64,000 bases of DNA from Virgibacillus halodenitrificans JCM 12304 (GTDB lineage: Bacteria > Bacillota > Bacilli > Bacillales > Amphibacillaceae): positions 1 through 64,000 of the forward strand of contig NZ_BAZS01000011.1 in the NCBI RefSeq assembly GCF_001310895.1, given 5' to 3'. Position 1 is the stretch's first letter. Each line of letters starts with the position of its first letter. A program made the translations under genes and the position numbers. Positions 19,702-29,648 of this stretch are shown here, piece after piece. The notes beneath the pieces are model-generated. The model worked only from the letters and a program-made list of their open reading frames with translations. It did no database searches and was not told where the DNA came from.

Positions 19702-20652
19702 TTATTTATAAGGTCCTAAAAATCGAACACCGTTAAAGTGAATTAAATGAGTTGGGGCGTCCGCCACCCATACTTCTGTCTCCCATGAAATTTCGCCAAC
19801 ATATCTTGCCATTACCGAACGGTTAGGAAATGCAGTAACATAAACAATACCTACTATGGAATCTTTAAACAATCTTGATAATTCTTCATGTCTTTTTCCG
19901 TCGACTGGACCATGACTAGTTACAGATTCAACAAGTATAAGCCAATTTTTATCAGGGTAATACAATACTACGTCAGGCATCTTCCCGTGGGAATCTATTG
20001 TGATCCCTAGTTCCTTCAAAAGCTCTTTATCAAAATAACCCATCTTTTCTCCTGTATCACCTGCATATATTAATTTACTACCAGGTACATAACCAGGTGC
20101 AAATTCTTCAATTATCGCCTTAATTAATATGCTGTGTTCACCGGGGGTAATATATATTTCTTTTTCTTCTGCAATCTGAACTGGTACTTTGTTTTGTTCT
20201 CTCTCTTTAGCATATCTTTCAACCAAGGTCTGTCTATTAGAAAGATAATTTGTTAAAGCAGAATCCCATTGAGTAGTATCATATTTCTTGATTAAGCTTA
20301 AAGTTTCTGGTTCTATTTGATAGACGGCTTTAGGACTATTAACCGCCCTTGTGAGATCATCTGGATTGTATAAAGCTATTCCAGCAGAGACAAACTGGTG
20401 CATCGTAAATCGCCTAAATGTTTCACGGGAGTTAGGTGCGTATAATTTCCCATAACTTTCCTTTGCAAATTCCATCATGGGTGTAATACCTATTAAAGGA
20501 CTGGTTGCATCAGACCAAGCTTTGTCCTTGGTGAGGTTTAAAAGAGCAAGCAGACACAACCCAGAACGCTCATTTTGCTGTGCTCTAGGTAATCCTAGAC
20601 ATTTGATAATGTGTATTGCTTGTTCGATGTTTGGATGTAGGCTTTCACTCAA
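19702..20652 (-). CDS. type II restriction endonuclease, BsuBI/PstI family
   Basis: Restriction enzyme of a type II system. The 316-residue product has the family's C-terminal nuclease core, PDVVLYYPDKNWLILVESV (Asp227, Glu242), followed by TSHGPVDGKRHEEL and a VTAFPNR motif. The N-terminal helical domain resembles the DNA-recognition part of R.BsuBI. Known members cut CTGCAG, so that specificity is inferred. The start is TTG 20652, inside the end of the methylase gene with 8 bases of overlap, so it is translated after the methylase. Confidence 0.85.
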   Translation of the reverse strand: MSESLHPNIEQAIHIIKCLGLPRAQQNERSGLCLLALLNLTKDKAWSDATSPLIGITPMMEFAKESYGKLYAPNSRETFRRFTMHQFVSAGIALYNPDDLTRAVNSPKAVYQIEPETLSLIKKYDTTQWDSALTNYLSNRQTLVERYAKEREQNKVPVQIAEEKEIYITPGEHSILIKAIIEEFAPGYVPGSKLIYAGDTGEKMGYFDKELLKELGITIDSHGKMPDVVLYYPDKNWLILVESVTSHGPVDGKRHEELSRLFKDSIVGIVYVTAFPNRSVMARYVGEISWETEVWVADAPTHLIHFNGVRFLGPYK

Positions 20653-22141
20653 TTTTTAACAACTCCTCTAATTTGTCATCTATATCTTCTTGTTTTAGCT
20701 TATCAGTATTGAGTATTAACCATCGACCTAATTGTTCCAATTTATTAGTACTCGGGAATTTCATTGTTCTAAGATCTGTTGCATTTACTTGAGTATGTCC
20801 ATTAAATATTCTAAAGTAATTATCTACTTGTGTTGTACTAAGATAAGCATATAATCCGTAAGCTATTTCAGTTGAAATTCCATGTTTTTTAAAGTGAAGT
20901 ACATTTAGCCCGTTTTCAAATCCAACTACTGGATAATCTACGCTGTCCTGAGTTAATATGCCTGCAACTATCCTTCGTTTCTCTTCTTTTGAAGAAAACC
21001 TTTTTACTACTACATAGTTTCCAATTGGATATAACCACTTTTCTACCCTTTCATTCCTAACTATCGCATTAGGCTTTTTCATTTCCTTTGGATATTCTAC
21101 TTTAGTGCTTATAAAATGATTCGGGTAGAACAGAGGGACTGTTCCTTCTTCTGGCATTTGCCTTAAGTTCTCTTTAACTCTAAAATCTACAACCGGCCCG
21201 GTCGATACCTCTATATTTAATTCTTGAAGTGAATAACATACAGAAGGGAATTTTTCTATAATAGTTTCTTCATTTGATGTGTTTATATGGATGAATTTTT
21301 CTATATCATTAGGTTGAACGATTTTTTCAAATGGATAAATATACTCAGTGTAATCAGAAAAAGTATCATCAGTAGAAATAGAAATAGTTACATCTTTTTG
21401 TTTACCATTACGCTCTAACATTAAAATTACATTTTCTTGTAGAACTTCGTCATCTCTAAATGCCTTGTTTCTCGATTCAAACAGATGCATATGCTTTATA
21501 GAGGTTTTTTCTAAAAGAAGTTCTCTGAAATTCCGGAAATACGGTCCGTTACAAAAACTCCTAGGAACGATTGCCACAATTTCACCACCATTATCTGTTA
21601 GCAAAATTGATAAAGCTAAAAATGCAGAATATAAGTTGCCTGTTTCAATTCCTACACTTCTTAGGATCCTACGATAACGAGAGTCACTTTTAAACTTTTT
21701 ATATGGTGGATTCAAAATCACATGTGTATACCTATTCCTATGATGGTCAAAAAGTGAGTTTTCTTCGATTATATTAGCCACTGCCCATTCAATAAAATCA
21801 TCAATGATGATTTTACTATCTAAATTAATTTTCTCTTCGAACAGTGACAAAGTATTGTATATTCTTGGCTCTAATAATTCATCTATTTCAAATAAATTAA
21901 CAGTTGCTTTATTACTTAAATTCTCTTCAATCAACCTAACAAGAACAGCACTAGTTAATGAACCTATGCCTGCCCCTGGATCGAGGATTTTTGGACATTT
22001 CATCTTTTCCTTACTAAAAAGAGAAGCCATAAATTGTGAGATATTTGAGGATGTAAAAAACTGTCCTAACTCTGACTTACGTTTAAGAGATGCGTTAATC
22101 TCTAGTCTGGTTTTATCTATACTTTGGAGAATTTGAGTCAT
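20645..22141 (-). CDS. N6-adenine DNA methyltransferase, BsuBI/PstI type
   Basis: Protective methylase of the restriction system. The 498-residue product has GQFFT (26-30, motif X), the S-adenosylmethionine motif DPGAGIG (54-60) and the catalytic NPPY (144-147). A long C-terminal target-recognition region follows, as in M.BsuBI and M.PstI of about 500 residues. The ATG at 22141 has AGGAAGTG upstream and is preferred to an in-frame ATG at 22159. It is transcribed leftward with the nuclease gene and diverges from the OLD gene. No controller (C) protein gene is present. Confidence 0.85.
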   Translation of the reverse strand: MTQILQSIDKTRLEINASLKRKSELGQFFTSSNISQFMASLFSKEKMKCPKILDPGAGIGSLTSAVLVRLIEENLSNKATVNLFEIDELLEPRIYNTLSLFEEKINLDSKIIIDDFIEWAVANIIEENSLFDHHRNRYTHVILNPPYKKFKSDSRYRRILRSVGIETGNLYSAFLALSILLTDNGGEIVAIVPRSFCNGPYFRNFRELLLEKTSIKHMHLFESRNKAFRDDEVLQENVILMLERNGKQKDVTISISTDDTFSDYTEYIYPFEKIVQPNDIEKFIHINTSNEETIIEKFPSVCYSLQELNIEVSTGPVVDFRVKENLRQMPEEGTVPLFYPNHFISTKVEYPKEMKKPNAIVRNERVEKWLYPIGNYVVVKRFSSKEEKRRIVAGILTQDSVDYPVVGFENGLNVLHFKKHGISTEIAYGLYAYLSTTQVDNYFRIFNGHTQVNATDLRTMKFPSTNKLEQLGRWLILNTDKLKQEDIDDKLEELLKIE

Positions 22142-22267
22142 AATTACACTTCCTGACATATTAACATTTAACTTTATTCATTTTAACATTAAAAATTAAT
22201 ATAATCACACAAAACTCGTTGTTAGTAAACAAAGAGAGCTTAAAGAATAGAATGAGTATTTACTACT

Positions 22268-22301
22268 ATTCTTATTTATACAAAAATAAGAATGTTATAA
22301 T
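22268..22301 (+). promoter_or_regulatory. promoter with inverted repeat upstream of the OLD gene
   Basis: ATTCTTATTT (22268-22277) and AAATAAGAAT (22284-22293) form a perfect 10-bp inverted repeat with a six-base loop. It lies directly before a TATAAT (22296-22301) -10 box. It would cover the -35 region, a common repressor position. The binding protein is unknown. Confidence 0.5.
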
Positions 22302-22337
22302 ATACATATCTTTGTTCGAATAGGAGTGTAAAAAAAT

Positions 22338-24407
22338 ATGTATGTCTCCGATTTGTATATTAGTAACTTTAGAAGTATTAAAAACATCCATATCCCGTTG
22401 GGTAAAGGTAAAAATGTTATTGTTGGTAAAAATAACTCTGGCAAAACTAATATCATTAAAGCACTTAATTTAATACTGGGAGAAAAAACGCCAACTGCAA
22501 ATAGTTTTGAAGAGAGGGATTTTCACGTTAGTAAGACAGAAAGTGAAAGTAATACTCGTGATTTGGAAGAGATATTTATAGCAGCAAAATTAGCAGGTAG
22601 TGATTTTAATCAAGATGAACTAAAAAAGGTGAAATATATACGTGAGCATATGTTTGGACAGGGTGATTGGTTAAAGATTAATGAAAATTATGAGTTTGAA
22701 TTGAATGATTTCTTTAAAAAAGATATTGACCAATTTGAATCAAAAGAGTTCGATACATATAAAGAAAGCGATATTAAAAACTGGGGGAAAGAGATTAATG
22801 AGATAGTTCTGTATGTTTATGTTAAAAAGGATGATGCTAACATCGAAGTTATTAATGGATTAGCAGTAAACAAAAATAATTATGAAAAATATTTAAGGTG
22901 CTATCCAGTTACTAATAGTTTGAGAGATGCTTTAATTACAAGTGCAGTAGTTCCCGCATTTAGAGAGCCGGATAATGAATTAAAATTAAATAAATGGAAT
23001 TGGTATGGAAAATTAATGAACAAAGTGTGGATGAACAAAAGTGAAGAGTCAAATTCTGAAATAGAAGATATGAATACAAGGTTATCCATTCTTAGTAATA
23101 GAGTTTTTCAAAATACAAGTAATGAGTTAGAGGATATATTACAAAGTTTGTTTAGCTTTGAGGAAGTCTCTTTTAGAATATTACCAAAGGATAGTAAAGA
23201 GTTATACAAGAATATTCAATTGTATATTAATGATGGAATAGAATCTCTTTTAAGTGATAAAGGTACCGGTATACAAAGTGTAACCGTAATAACCTTATTT
23301 AAATATTATTGTAAGCATTTCCACAATAATCACTCTTTATTGGCAATAGAAGAACCAGAACTATATTTACATCCTCATTCTAGAAGAATGTTGTCTAACG
23401 AATTAGATGAGTTCGTTACGAGTGGAAACAATCAAGTAGTCGTTACTTCTCACAGTCCGGACTTTTTAAGAAACACCGAAATTGAGAATATAATCGTGGT
23501 CAGAAAATCTCTACATAATAATTCTACCCAAGCTTTTAAACTTGATGATAATGAGGATAGAGTACAAGAGATACAGAAAATAAAGCAATTTTTATGGGGG
23601 AGAAATTCAGAGATATTTTTTGCTGAAAAGGTTATTTTAGTTGAAGGCGGAGAAGAATACATAATCCCTATAATTGCTGATACATTATATAACCAAAAAG
23701 GAATTTTAGATATTGAAAATATATCAGTTATAAACGTTGGAGGAAAAAGCCAATTTAAAAGTTATATTAAACTTTTTAATGATTTATCTATTGATTATAG
23801 AGTTATAGCTGATTTTGATTTTTTGGAAACAGGAATTGAACAATTAAGTGAGTTTTCTCCTCATTTTAATTCACACCAATTGAGTGATATTAGATCAATT
23901 ATTAGTGATTATAGTGAAGGGTTTGAGAAAAATAAAAAAATAAGTAATAAATTATTAAACGCAAATCAACAAGATGCAAAAGCTTTATGCTATTTATTAG
24001 ATGAAATGTGTGAAAAAGAAGAATTTCTTGAAGAGCTGAAGAGTCTGTGGAGTTATTTGCGACCAAAGGTAAGTAAGAAAATTAATTATCATGATTTAAT
24101 GGACAATGATAAAGCAATAGAAATGGTAAAAGAATTCTTGTACAACCTCCGTAAAGATAATATTGTAATTTTAAAGGGAGGGGAACTAGAGGATTTTTAC
24201 AGGGAACAAGCTTTTAAGATATTTGAAGAGTCAGCAGTAAGGGGAAAAGAATTAAGAGTATTAAAATTAGCAGAGTTAATCCGTGAAGGCAAATATGATT
24301 TATCTAACGTGATAGATATCACTGAATATGTAGAGGCAATTTATGATTTTACAGCAAGGTCTCCTAGTTGTAAGTTAATATCTTCATGTAAATTAACTTT
24401 TGAATAA
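22338..24407 (+). CDS. OLD-family ATPase with Toprim nuclease domain
   Basis: A 689-residue OLD (overcoming lysogenization defect) protein. The N-terminal half is an SMC-like ATPase: Walker A GKNNSGKT (30-37), signature/Walker B region LLAIEEPELYLHP (about 334-346) and the TSHSPDFL His loop (about 370). The C-terminal half is a Toprim nuclease: VILVEGGEEY (about 432), VIADFDF (about 489) and GGELEDFY (about 612) supply the acidic metal ligands. Such proteins act in phage defence alone or with a partner helicase, as GajA does in Gabija. No UvrD-like partner follows here, so this resembles a stand-alone class 1 OLD protein. It diverges from the methylase gene and is 0.6 kb upstream of the SIR2 gene. 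Confidence 0.85.
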   Translation: MYVSDLYISNFRSIKNIHIPLGKGKNVIVGKNNSGKTNIIKALNLILGEKTPTANSFEERDFHVSKTESESNTRDLEEIFIAAKLAGSDFNQDELKKVKYIREHMFGQGDWLKINENYEFELNDFFKKDIDQFESKEFDTYKESDIKNWGKEINEIVLYVYVKKDDANIEVINGLAVNKNNYEKYLRCYPVTNSLRDALITSAVVPAFREPDNELKLNKWNWYGKLMNKVWMNKSEESNSEIEDMNTRLSILSNRVFQNTSNELEDILQSLFSFEEVSFRILPKDSKELYKNIQLYINDGIESLLSDKGTGIQSVTVITLFKYYCKHFHNNHSLLAIEEPELYLHPHSRRMLSNELDEFVTSGNNQVVVTSHSPDFLRNTEIENIIVVRKSLHNNSTQAFKLDDNEDRVQEIQKIKQFLWGRNSEIFFAEKVILVEGGEEYIIPIIADTLYNQKGILDIENISVINVGGKSQFKSYIKLFNDLSIDYRVIADFDFLETGIEQLSEFSPHFNSHQLSDIRSIISDYSEGFEKNKKISNKLLNANQQDAKALCYLLDEMCEKEEFLEELKSLWSYLRPKVSKKINYHDLMDNDKAIEMVKEFLYNLRKDNIVILKGGELEDFYREQAFKIFEESAVRGKELRVLKLAELIREGKYDLSNVIDITEYVEAIYDFTARSPSCKLISSCKLTFE

Positions 24408-25064
24408 ACTAAAATATAATTTATTAAGTCTTATTATTAGAAAACTAATTAGTGAACAAGTATAAATGAACAAAACATAGATTGAAAATGCTGTGTTTTA
24501 GTTTGTTCAAGTTGAGTGTACCCTAATTCAACAGTTCATTCAAAGAGCTAATAACTCCATTGTTAGAGATTATATGAATTAAACGTTTTTAATGATTACA
24601 GCCATTGAAATGTACCACCTCTCACACTATATTTACCACTACATAAATTAACCATTGTATTACGTAGTAGGCTAAATACTGTGCAGAAAAGTATATCCAA
24701 ATTATGGAAGAATAATTAACAAGTTAGTGAATTTTTCCTGCTACTTGTTTTAGTTTAGAGTTGTCGGTGTCTAATTTTTAGGATAATTCAATTTAAATTA
24801 TGTTTGAAAATATAAAGAGAAAAAAACACTTTGAAATATAAAATCCACTAAAAATGTTATAGTTACTGTTTCTGCTAGTTTAGATACTGGACATTTAAAA
24901 ATAGATTTCATATATAGGAATAAGCCCCTCTTGCGATTTAAAGCAGGAGGTAGTTTCGTACAAGAAATTATAACAACGTTAAGTGGTTCATGTATATTCC
25001 ATATGATAAAATGTAGTCAAACTAGGTAGTGGAAGATATATATATTGGAATGGGGGGCGATAGT
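24408..25064. other. 657-base gap between OLD and SIR2 genes
   Basis: No credible reading frame. It contains a hairpin with arms GAACAAA (24468-24474) and TTTGTTC (24502-24508) plus a partly paired inner stem, without a T run. It must also hold the SIR2 promoter, which I could not assign. The rest is AT-rich sequence in which I see nothing. Confidence 0.4.
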
Positions 25065-28000
25065 TTGAGCGGAACATTGATTTACTCATATATTGAAGAT
25101 ATCGCTAAAAGGCTTCATGATCCAGCATTGCATGGTGCTGCGTCAGTCATGGTAGGCGCAGGGTTTTCAAAGAATGCTGATGTAGTTGATGATGAAACAT
25201 CTGCACCAAATTGGGAAGAACTTGCAGTATCAATGTTTGAAGTGTTATATAAGAAACCTAGAAATAAAGCAGATATTAAAAACTGGGAAATTCAAAAGAT
25301 CAAGAAGACTTCAGGAAAAAATGTATTGAAACTGGCAGAAGAGTACAAATCTGTTTTTGGGAGAAATAAACTTAACAAATTCATTGAAGGCAACATCAAT
25401 GACGATAAGTACATTCCGGGTGATCTGCACAAGAAGCTCCTTTCATTGAATTGGAGGGATGTATTCACCACCAATTACGATACTTTACTGGAAAGAACAA
25501 TCGATAAAATTAACGTGAAATTCAACTACAAGATTCTAACAAATCAAAATGATCTGCCAGGAAGCACCCATCCAAGGATAATAAAACTTCACGGTAGTGT
25601 CGATAGTTCAAAAAACTACGTTATATGTGAAGAGGATTATCGTATCTATCCAGTTCAATATGCACCACTTGTAAATACAGTACAACAAGCCATGCTTGAA
25701 ACACAATTATGTTTAATTGGATTCTCAGGAGATGACCCAAACTTTTTGAGTTGGCTTGGGTGGCTCAGAGACAATATGGGTGAAAACTGTCCTGCTATTT
25801 ATTTAGTTGGCTTATTTCAAAACATGAGTTCTGCCGAGAAAATGACACTTGAGAACCAGAACATTACAATTATAGATATTGGGGATATTTTTGATGAAAA
25901 AGAGAATGTAGGGCATTATGAAGCTTTAGAAGCATTTTTAAATAAGTTGACTGAGTATGGGCAAGAAAAAGAAAAAATCTTTGAACCAGTTCCTTATAAG
26001 AACTTGCAGTTTAAACAAGATTTTCACAAATCTATTGATGATAAGTATTTTGAAATTATGGAAGAATTTTTATGTAGGATGAAGGATAAGACAAATGGGT
26101 ACTTGGCTTTCCCAAATACCCAAGAAACAGAAAGTTTCATAGATTCGTTAAAAAAGCACTTCATTGAACTACTTAAATTAAAACCTAGCGCCCAGCAAGT
26201 TAATACATTATCAAAGATTGTGTATTTATTGAGACGAAGTTACTCAATTTTGGAGGATCCCGAAGCAAAAAAAGTGAAATCTTTAATAGACGCATTTAAA
26301 GAAGAGAAATTGAGAACTGAAAAATCTCTTCTTACATCATGGGTTGACGTAGCTCTCTATTTAATGGAAATGTACCGGATAGATGGAAGGGACCAAGATT
26401 ATAATAACTTGTTATCAAAAATAGAGAAGGCAACATCGAATCTTGATGGCTATTCTAAAGAAGAACTGCTAATAGAGAAATGCAAGTTCCTTATTGCATC
26501 ATTTGATTACACTCAAGCTGTTGAAGAAATAGAAAGAATTAATCATGGTGTCGCCTTGGATATACAGTTAAAAAAGGTTTTTTTATATAAGCAAATTGGT
26601 GAAGAAGAAAAGGGAAAAGATCTATTAAGAAAAGCTTCAGCGGCTCTGGCCCAAAAAAAGTATTCTGAGCATAAAACCGCTTCACTCAAAGGGTATCTAA
26701 ACTTATGTGCGAGATCTTTGATGTCTGGAATGAGAGAGCCATTTGATGATAGTTTCTCGGATAAAGAGTATTATTCAAATGGCTATAACGTAAGAAATAT
26801 ATATAACCAAATAAAAAATGATGTCAGTAATTCGCTTTTGCTTGCTTACAATGAATCAAGGGGTGAAAAACCTGGTTTCAATCCAGGTACATACAAAATT
26901 AGTTTTGGGACAGCAACCAAAAAAGAACAGGATGCTGTATTTAAGCCTTTAAAATATGTAATGTTTCAGGATCTATTATGTTTACCGAATACTTTTAGTG
27001 ATCATAAAGAAATCCTGGCATTAGCTTTAAAGGGGATAATTCCAACAAGTTCAATTCCAACTTGGAAATGGTCATCAATTATCCGTACCAATGATAAGAA
27101 GATTATAAATGCATTCTTCACAAGGCAATTGATAGTATCTTCGGATGTAGGATGGATTGAAACTATTTCTGATCAGCTATTTAAGCTCGTTGATAAATTT
27201 AATTCTGAAGATAGTTTTTATAGAAGGAACAGAATTATTAAGCAAGAAACTATCTATGATATTCTATCAAGGTTCTCCATCGTAATGGAGGATGATAAAG
27301 TAATCAACTTGAGCAAGAAAATAATAGAACAGGGAAAACTGATAGATGACATAGATGATATTGAATCAAGGAGACTTACAGAATTTTTTAGGAGAATTCG
27401 ATTTTCAATGAGTTCAGATGTTCTCTCACATTATCTTCATGAATTATTGTCATCAGATAGTATTCCATTCCATTTTCTAATCGAGTTTTTAGATATTGAT
27501 GAGTCCATTGACCATCATATTAAAATATCAGATGATGTCTTCAACAAAGTTGTTGTAGAAATTGAATCAAGTGATGAAGTAACTAGAGATAAAGGTATTA
27601 CCAAAGTTATTTTAATAAATTCAGTTGCTGCCCTTGGTAAATTTAAAACTAAAATTGTCGAGACCCTTTGGGGACAAAGAAATGATATAGGATTTCCTAA
27701 AACTAGTAACTTCAATGTCTGGGTATGGAATAATTTACCCTATCCAGATAATGTTGATTTAGGGAACCTTTATATGAACTTTTTAAAAAATCCACGATTT
27801 ATTCGATCTGTGAAAGAGGGAATAATTTCGGGGATAGCCACAATTGATATCCGAATAAATGAGTATATAGAATGCTTTAGAAGGGTATCTGATTTTAGCA
27901 AAAACGGAAAGCTCTCATATGAATTTTCATGGACAAGTGATTTTTTTATAAAAATAATTAACTACATTTATGAATATTTGGATAACGAAAAAAAATTACT

Positions 28001-28709
28001 AACATTTAAGTATGATTTATTCGGTACTGAACAAGAAGGCAGAAAAAGGTTTGTTAGATTAGGTGATTTTGTTGCAATGCTTGCAGCTCAAGCATATTTG
28101 TCTGAAGTATATACTGAAGATGTAGTTGTTGAAGTAAAGAATGTTAAGAACCTCTTACAGGACAATAATGTTACATCTCTCTCTTTAGATATTATAGAAA
28201 AAGTAACTAAAGATGAAAGCATTGAAGCGGATATTGATAACCTTATGAACCGAGCAATAATCGGTGAGAGGGATGAGTTAGGTCAGGCAATGAATGTAAT
28301 TAATCTCTTATTGGTGTTTGAGGAAAAATATGTAAAAGGGGTAAAAATCTCAAATCACCTTACTGAATTTATCAATTCATTGAAGTACTTTGATTTATCT
28401 AGAAGTAGTATGGTTATATCCAATTTGATATTTGTAATTGATCATCAAATTCTTATCCAAGAGCACTATAGAAGTGGAATCATTAAAGCTTTTAGGCAAA
28501 GTATAGATAAATTGGACTTGTCATTTAATGAATCCAACAGAGAGCTAATTGATACTATTTACAGTTTATCAATTTTAATAAGAAAATATTATGATAAGCT
28601 AATTCAAAATGGGATTAGTATTTCAAGTGATTTAGGCTCAATAATTGATGAGTTAAGATATTCTAAATTAAAAGAAGTTAGGTATATGTGGGAAGGTATT
28701 CAAGTATAA
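25065..28709 (+). CDS. large SIR2-domain protein, defence-associated sirtuin (Dsr-like)
   Basis: A 1214-residue protein with an N-terminal SIR2 NADase domain (about residues 1-300). That domain has GAGFS (31-35), FTTNYD (134-139, conserved Asn137), KLHGS (174-178, conserved His176) and GFSGDD (219-224). About 900 residues follow, rich in helices and charges, with no Walker motif, TIR, STAND or nuclease signature that I can see. This architecture and size match the Dsr1/Dsr2 class, which depletes NAD+ on sensing phage proteins through the C-terminal region. The TTG at 25065 has GGGGGG at ideal distance; a GTG at 25029 would add 12 residues. Specificity and trigger are unknown. Confidence 0.8.
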   Translation: MSGTLIYSYIEDIAKRLHDPALHGAASVMVGAGFSKNADVVDDETSAPNWEELAVSMFEVLYKKPRNKADIKNWEIQKIKKTSGKNVLKLAEEYKSVFGRNKLNKFIEGNINDDKYIPGDLHKKLLSLNWRDVFTTNYDTLLERTIDKINVKFNYKILTNQNDLPGSTHPRIIKLHGSVDSSKNYVICEEDYRIYPVQYAPLVNTVQQAMLETQLCLIGFSGDDPNFLSWLGWLRDNMGENCPAIYLVGLFQNMSSAEKMTLENQNITIIDIGDIFDEKENVGHYEALEAFLNKLTEYGQEKEKIFEPVPYKNLQFKQDFHKSIDDKYFEIMEEFLCRMKDKTNGYLAFPNTQETESFIDSLKKHFIELLKLKPSAQQVNTLSKIVYLLRRSYSILEDPEAKKVKSLIDAFKEEKLRTEKSLLTSWVDVALYLMEMYRIDGRDQDYNNLLSKIEKATSNLDGYSKEELLIEKCKFLIASFDYTQAVEEIERINHGVALDIQLKKVFLYKQIGEEEKGKDLLRKASAALAQKKYSEHKTASLKGYLNLCARSLMSGMREPFDDSFSDKEYYSNGYNVRNIYNQIKNDVSNSLLLAYNESRGEKPGFNPGTYKISFGTATKKEQDAVFKPLKYVMFQDLLCLPNTFSDHKEILALALKGIIPTSSIPTWKWSSIIRTNDKKIINAFFTRQLIVSSDVGWIETISDQLFKLVDKFNSEDSFYRRNRIIKQETIYDILSRFSIVMEDDKVINLSKKIIEQGKLIDDIDDIESRRLTEFFRRIRFSMSSDVLSHYLHELLSSDSIPFHFLIEFLDIDESIDHHIKISDDVFNKVVVEIESSDEVTRDKGITKVILINSVAALGKFKTKIVETLWGQRNDIGFPKTSNFNVWVWNNLPYPDNVDLGNLYMNFLKNPRFIRSVKEGIISGIATIDIRINEYIECFRRVSDFSKNGKLSYEFSWTSDFFIKIINYIYEYLDNEKKLLTFKYDLFGTEQEGRKRFVRLGDFVAMLAAQAYLSEVYTEDVVVEVKNVKNLLQDNNVTSLSLDIIEKVTKDESIEADIDNLMNRAIIGERDELGQAMNVINLLLVFEEKYVKGVKISNHLTEFINSLKYFDLSRSSMVISNLIFVIDHQILIQEHYRSGIIKAFRQSIDKLDLSFNESNRELIDTIYSLSILIRKYYDKLIQNGISISSDLGSIIDELRYSKLKEVRYMWEGIQV

Positions 28710-28802
28710 AACTCTTAGGGTTTTATAGGGGCTATATCGTGATGGAAAGTTAGATAGTTTAGATTATAGTATTGGAAAATTTTTAAAAATTTGGGTGTGA
28801 AA

Positions 28803-29090
28803 ATGACTATTGCCTTGGGAATGTGGTTGCTTTGATAGGTGTTATCGCTTATCAATTCAGTGAAGGCAAGCTGAAAAAAGGTAAATATAAATTGTTGGGA
28901 ATTGCTCTTATGTAATCAATATCACCAGTTTTGGATTTGTCGATAAGAATATCTTATGCAGCGATTGTTGAAAGTGGTTGGTCAGCATTGATTGTTTGGT
29001 ATATCTCTCCAGTAATTTTTTGTAATAAAACTTATTATGTTATTGATTGGAATCTTTAGTAAAGAAGAATCAAATGACTTTATTGAATAA
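28803..29090 (+). pseudogene. decayed small membrane protein
   Basis: In the frame from about 28817 one reads GNVVALIGVIAYQFSEGKLKKGKYKLLGIALM, an in-frame TAA, then SISPVLDLSIRISYAAIVESGWSALIVWYISPVIF. After a one-base shift it continues KLIMLLIGIFSKEESND to a stop at 29090. The whole would be about 95 residues with three hydrophobic helices. An ATG at 28803 is out of frame. At least two frameshifts and one stop mean it is no longer functional. Family not recognised. Confidence 0.5.
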
Positions 29091-29186
29091 TACAATTGGA
29101 AACTTTCACGGAACAAGAAATGTGCCTACTATTGCTATCTAGGACAAAATAAGGAGATAATTGAATTATATATAGGAGGAAAGCAA

Positions 29187-29648
29187 ATGAAAGATGAATT
29201 AGTAAGCTATAGGGTAGGTGGATGGTGCTATTATGGTATTAACACTGCACAAAATCCTGCATTTAAGGAAACGGACAATGTAGGTAAATTTATGACATTT
29301 GGAAAAGGTGATATTTCAAATGAAATGCAAAGAATAATACTCAAGGGAATTAAACAAGGAGTCACTCCATTAATTAAACACCCTGATCCTGCTATGCAAG
29401 ATTTTAATCCATATTCAAAAGATGACTGGGTAATTATTTGGTACTCCACTGATGAAGAGTTATCTTTAAAGAGTTTAGCAAAATTTCTAATTAATAATGA
29501 GTTGGTGAGAAAAACTAAAACTGGTAAATACTATAATGTTCCATTTAAATATGACGAACAAACCCGAAAAGGCGAGTACGGAAAGCAATTTAAGCCGTCC
29601 ATTACCCTAAAGGATTTAATGGATTTGAATACCGGAGAATTCTATTAA
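29187..29648 (+). CDS. hypothetical protein (153 residues)
   Basis: Not recognised. The ATG follows a strong AGGAGG site. The protein (DELVSYRVGGWCYYGINTAQNP and on) is soluble, aromatic-rich in the first 100 residues and basic near the end, with no membrane segment or known motif. It lies among the cargo genes after the SIR2 protein and the membrane-protein remnant. It could be a small defence or anti-restriction protein, but nothing in the sequence proves that. Confidence 0.6.
   Translation: MKDELVSYRVGGWCYYGINTAQNPAFKETDNVGKFMTFGKGDISNEMQRIILKGIKQGVTPLIKHPDPAMQDFNPYSKDDWVIIWYSTDEELSLKSLAKFLINNELVRKTKTGKYYNVPFKYDEQTRKGEYGKQFKPSITLKDLMDLNTGEFY

Noticed and set aside
25065-28709. Avs5-type SIR2-STAND NTPase
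   Set aside because: The size would fit, but I find no Walker A or B motif after the SIR2 domain.
22338-28709. Gabija system (GajA plus GajB)
   Set aside because: The OLD protein resembles GajA, but the next gene is a SIR2 protein, not a UvrD-like helicase, and is 0.6 kb away.
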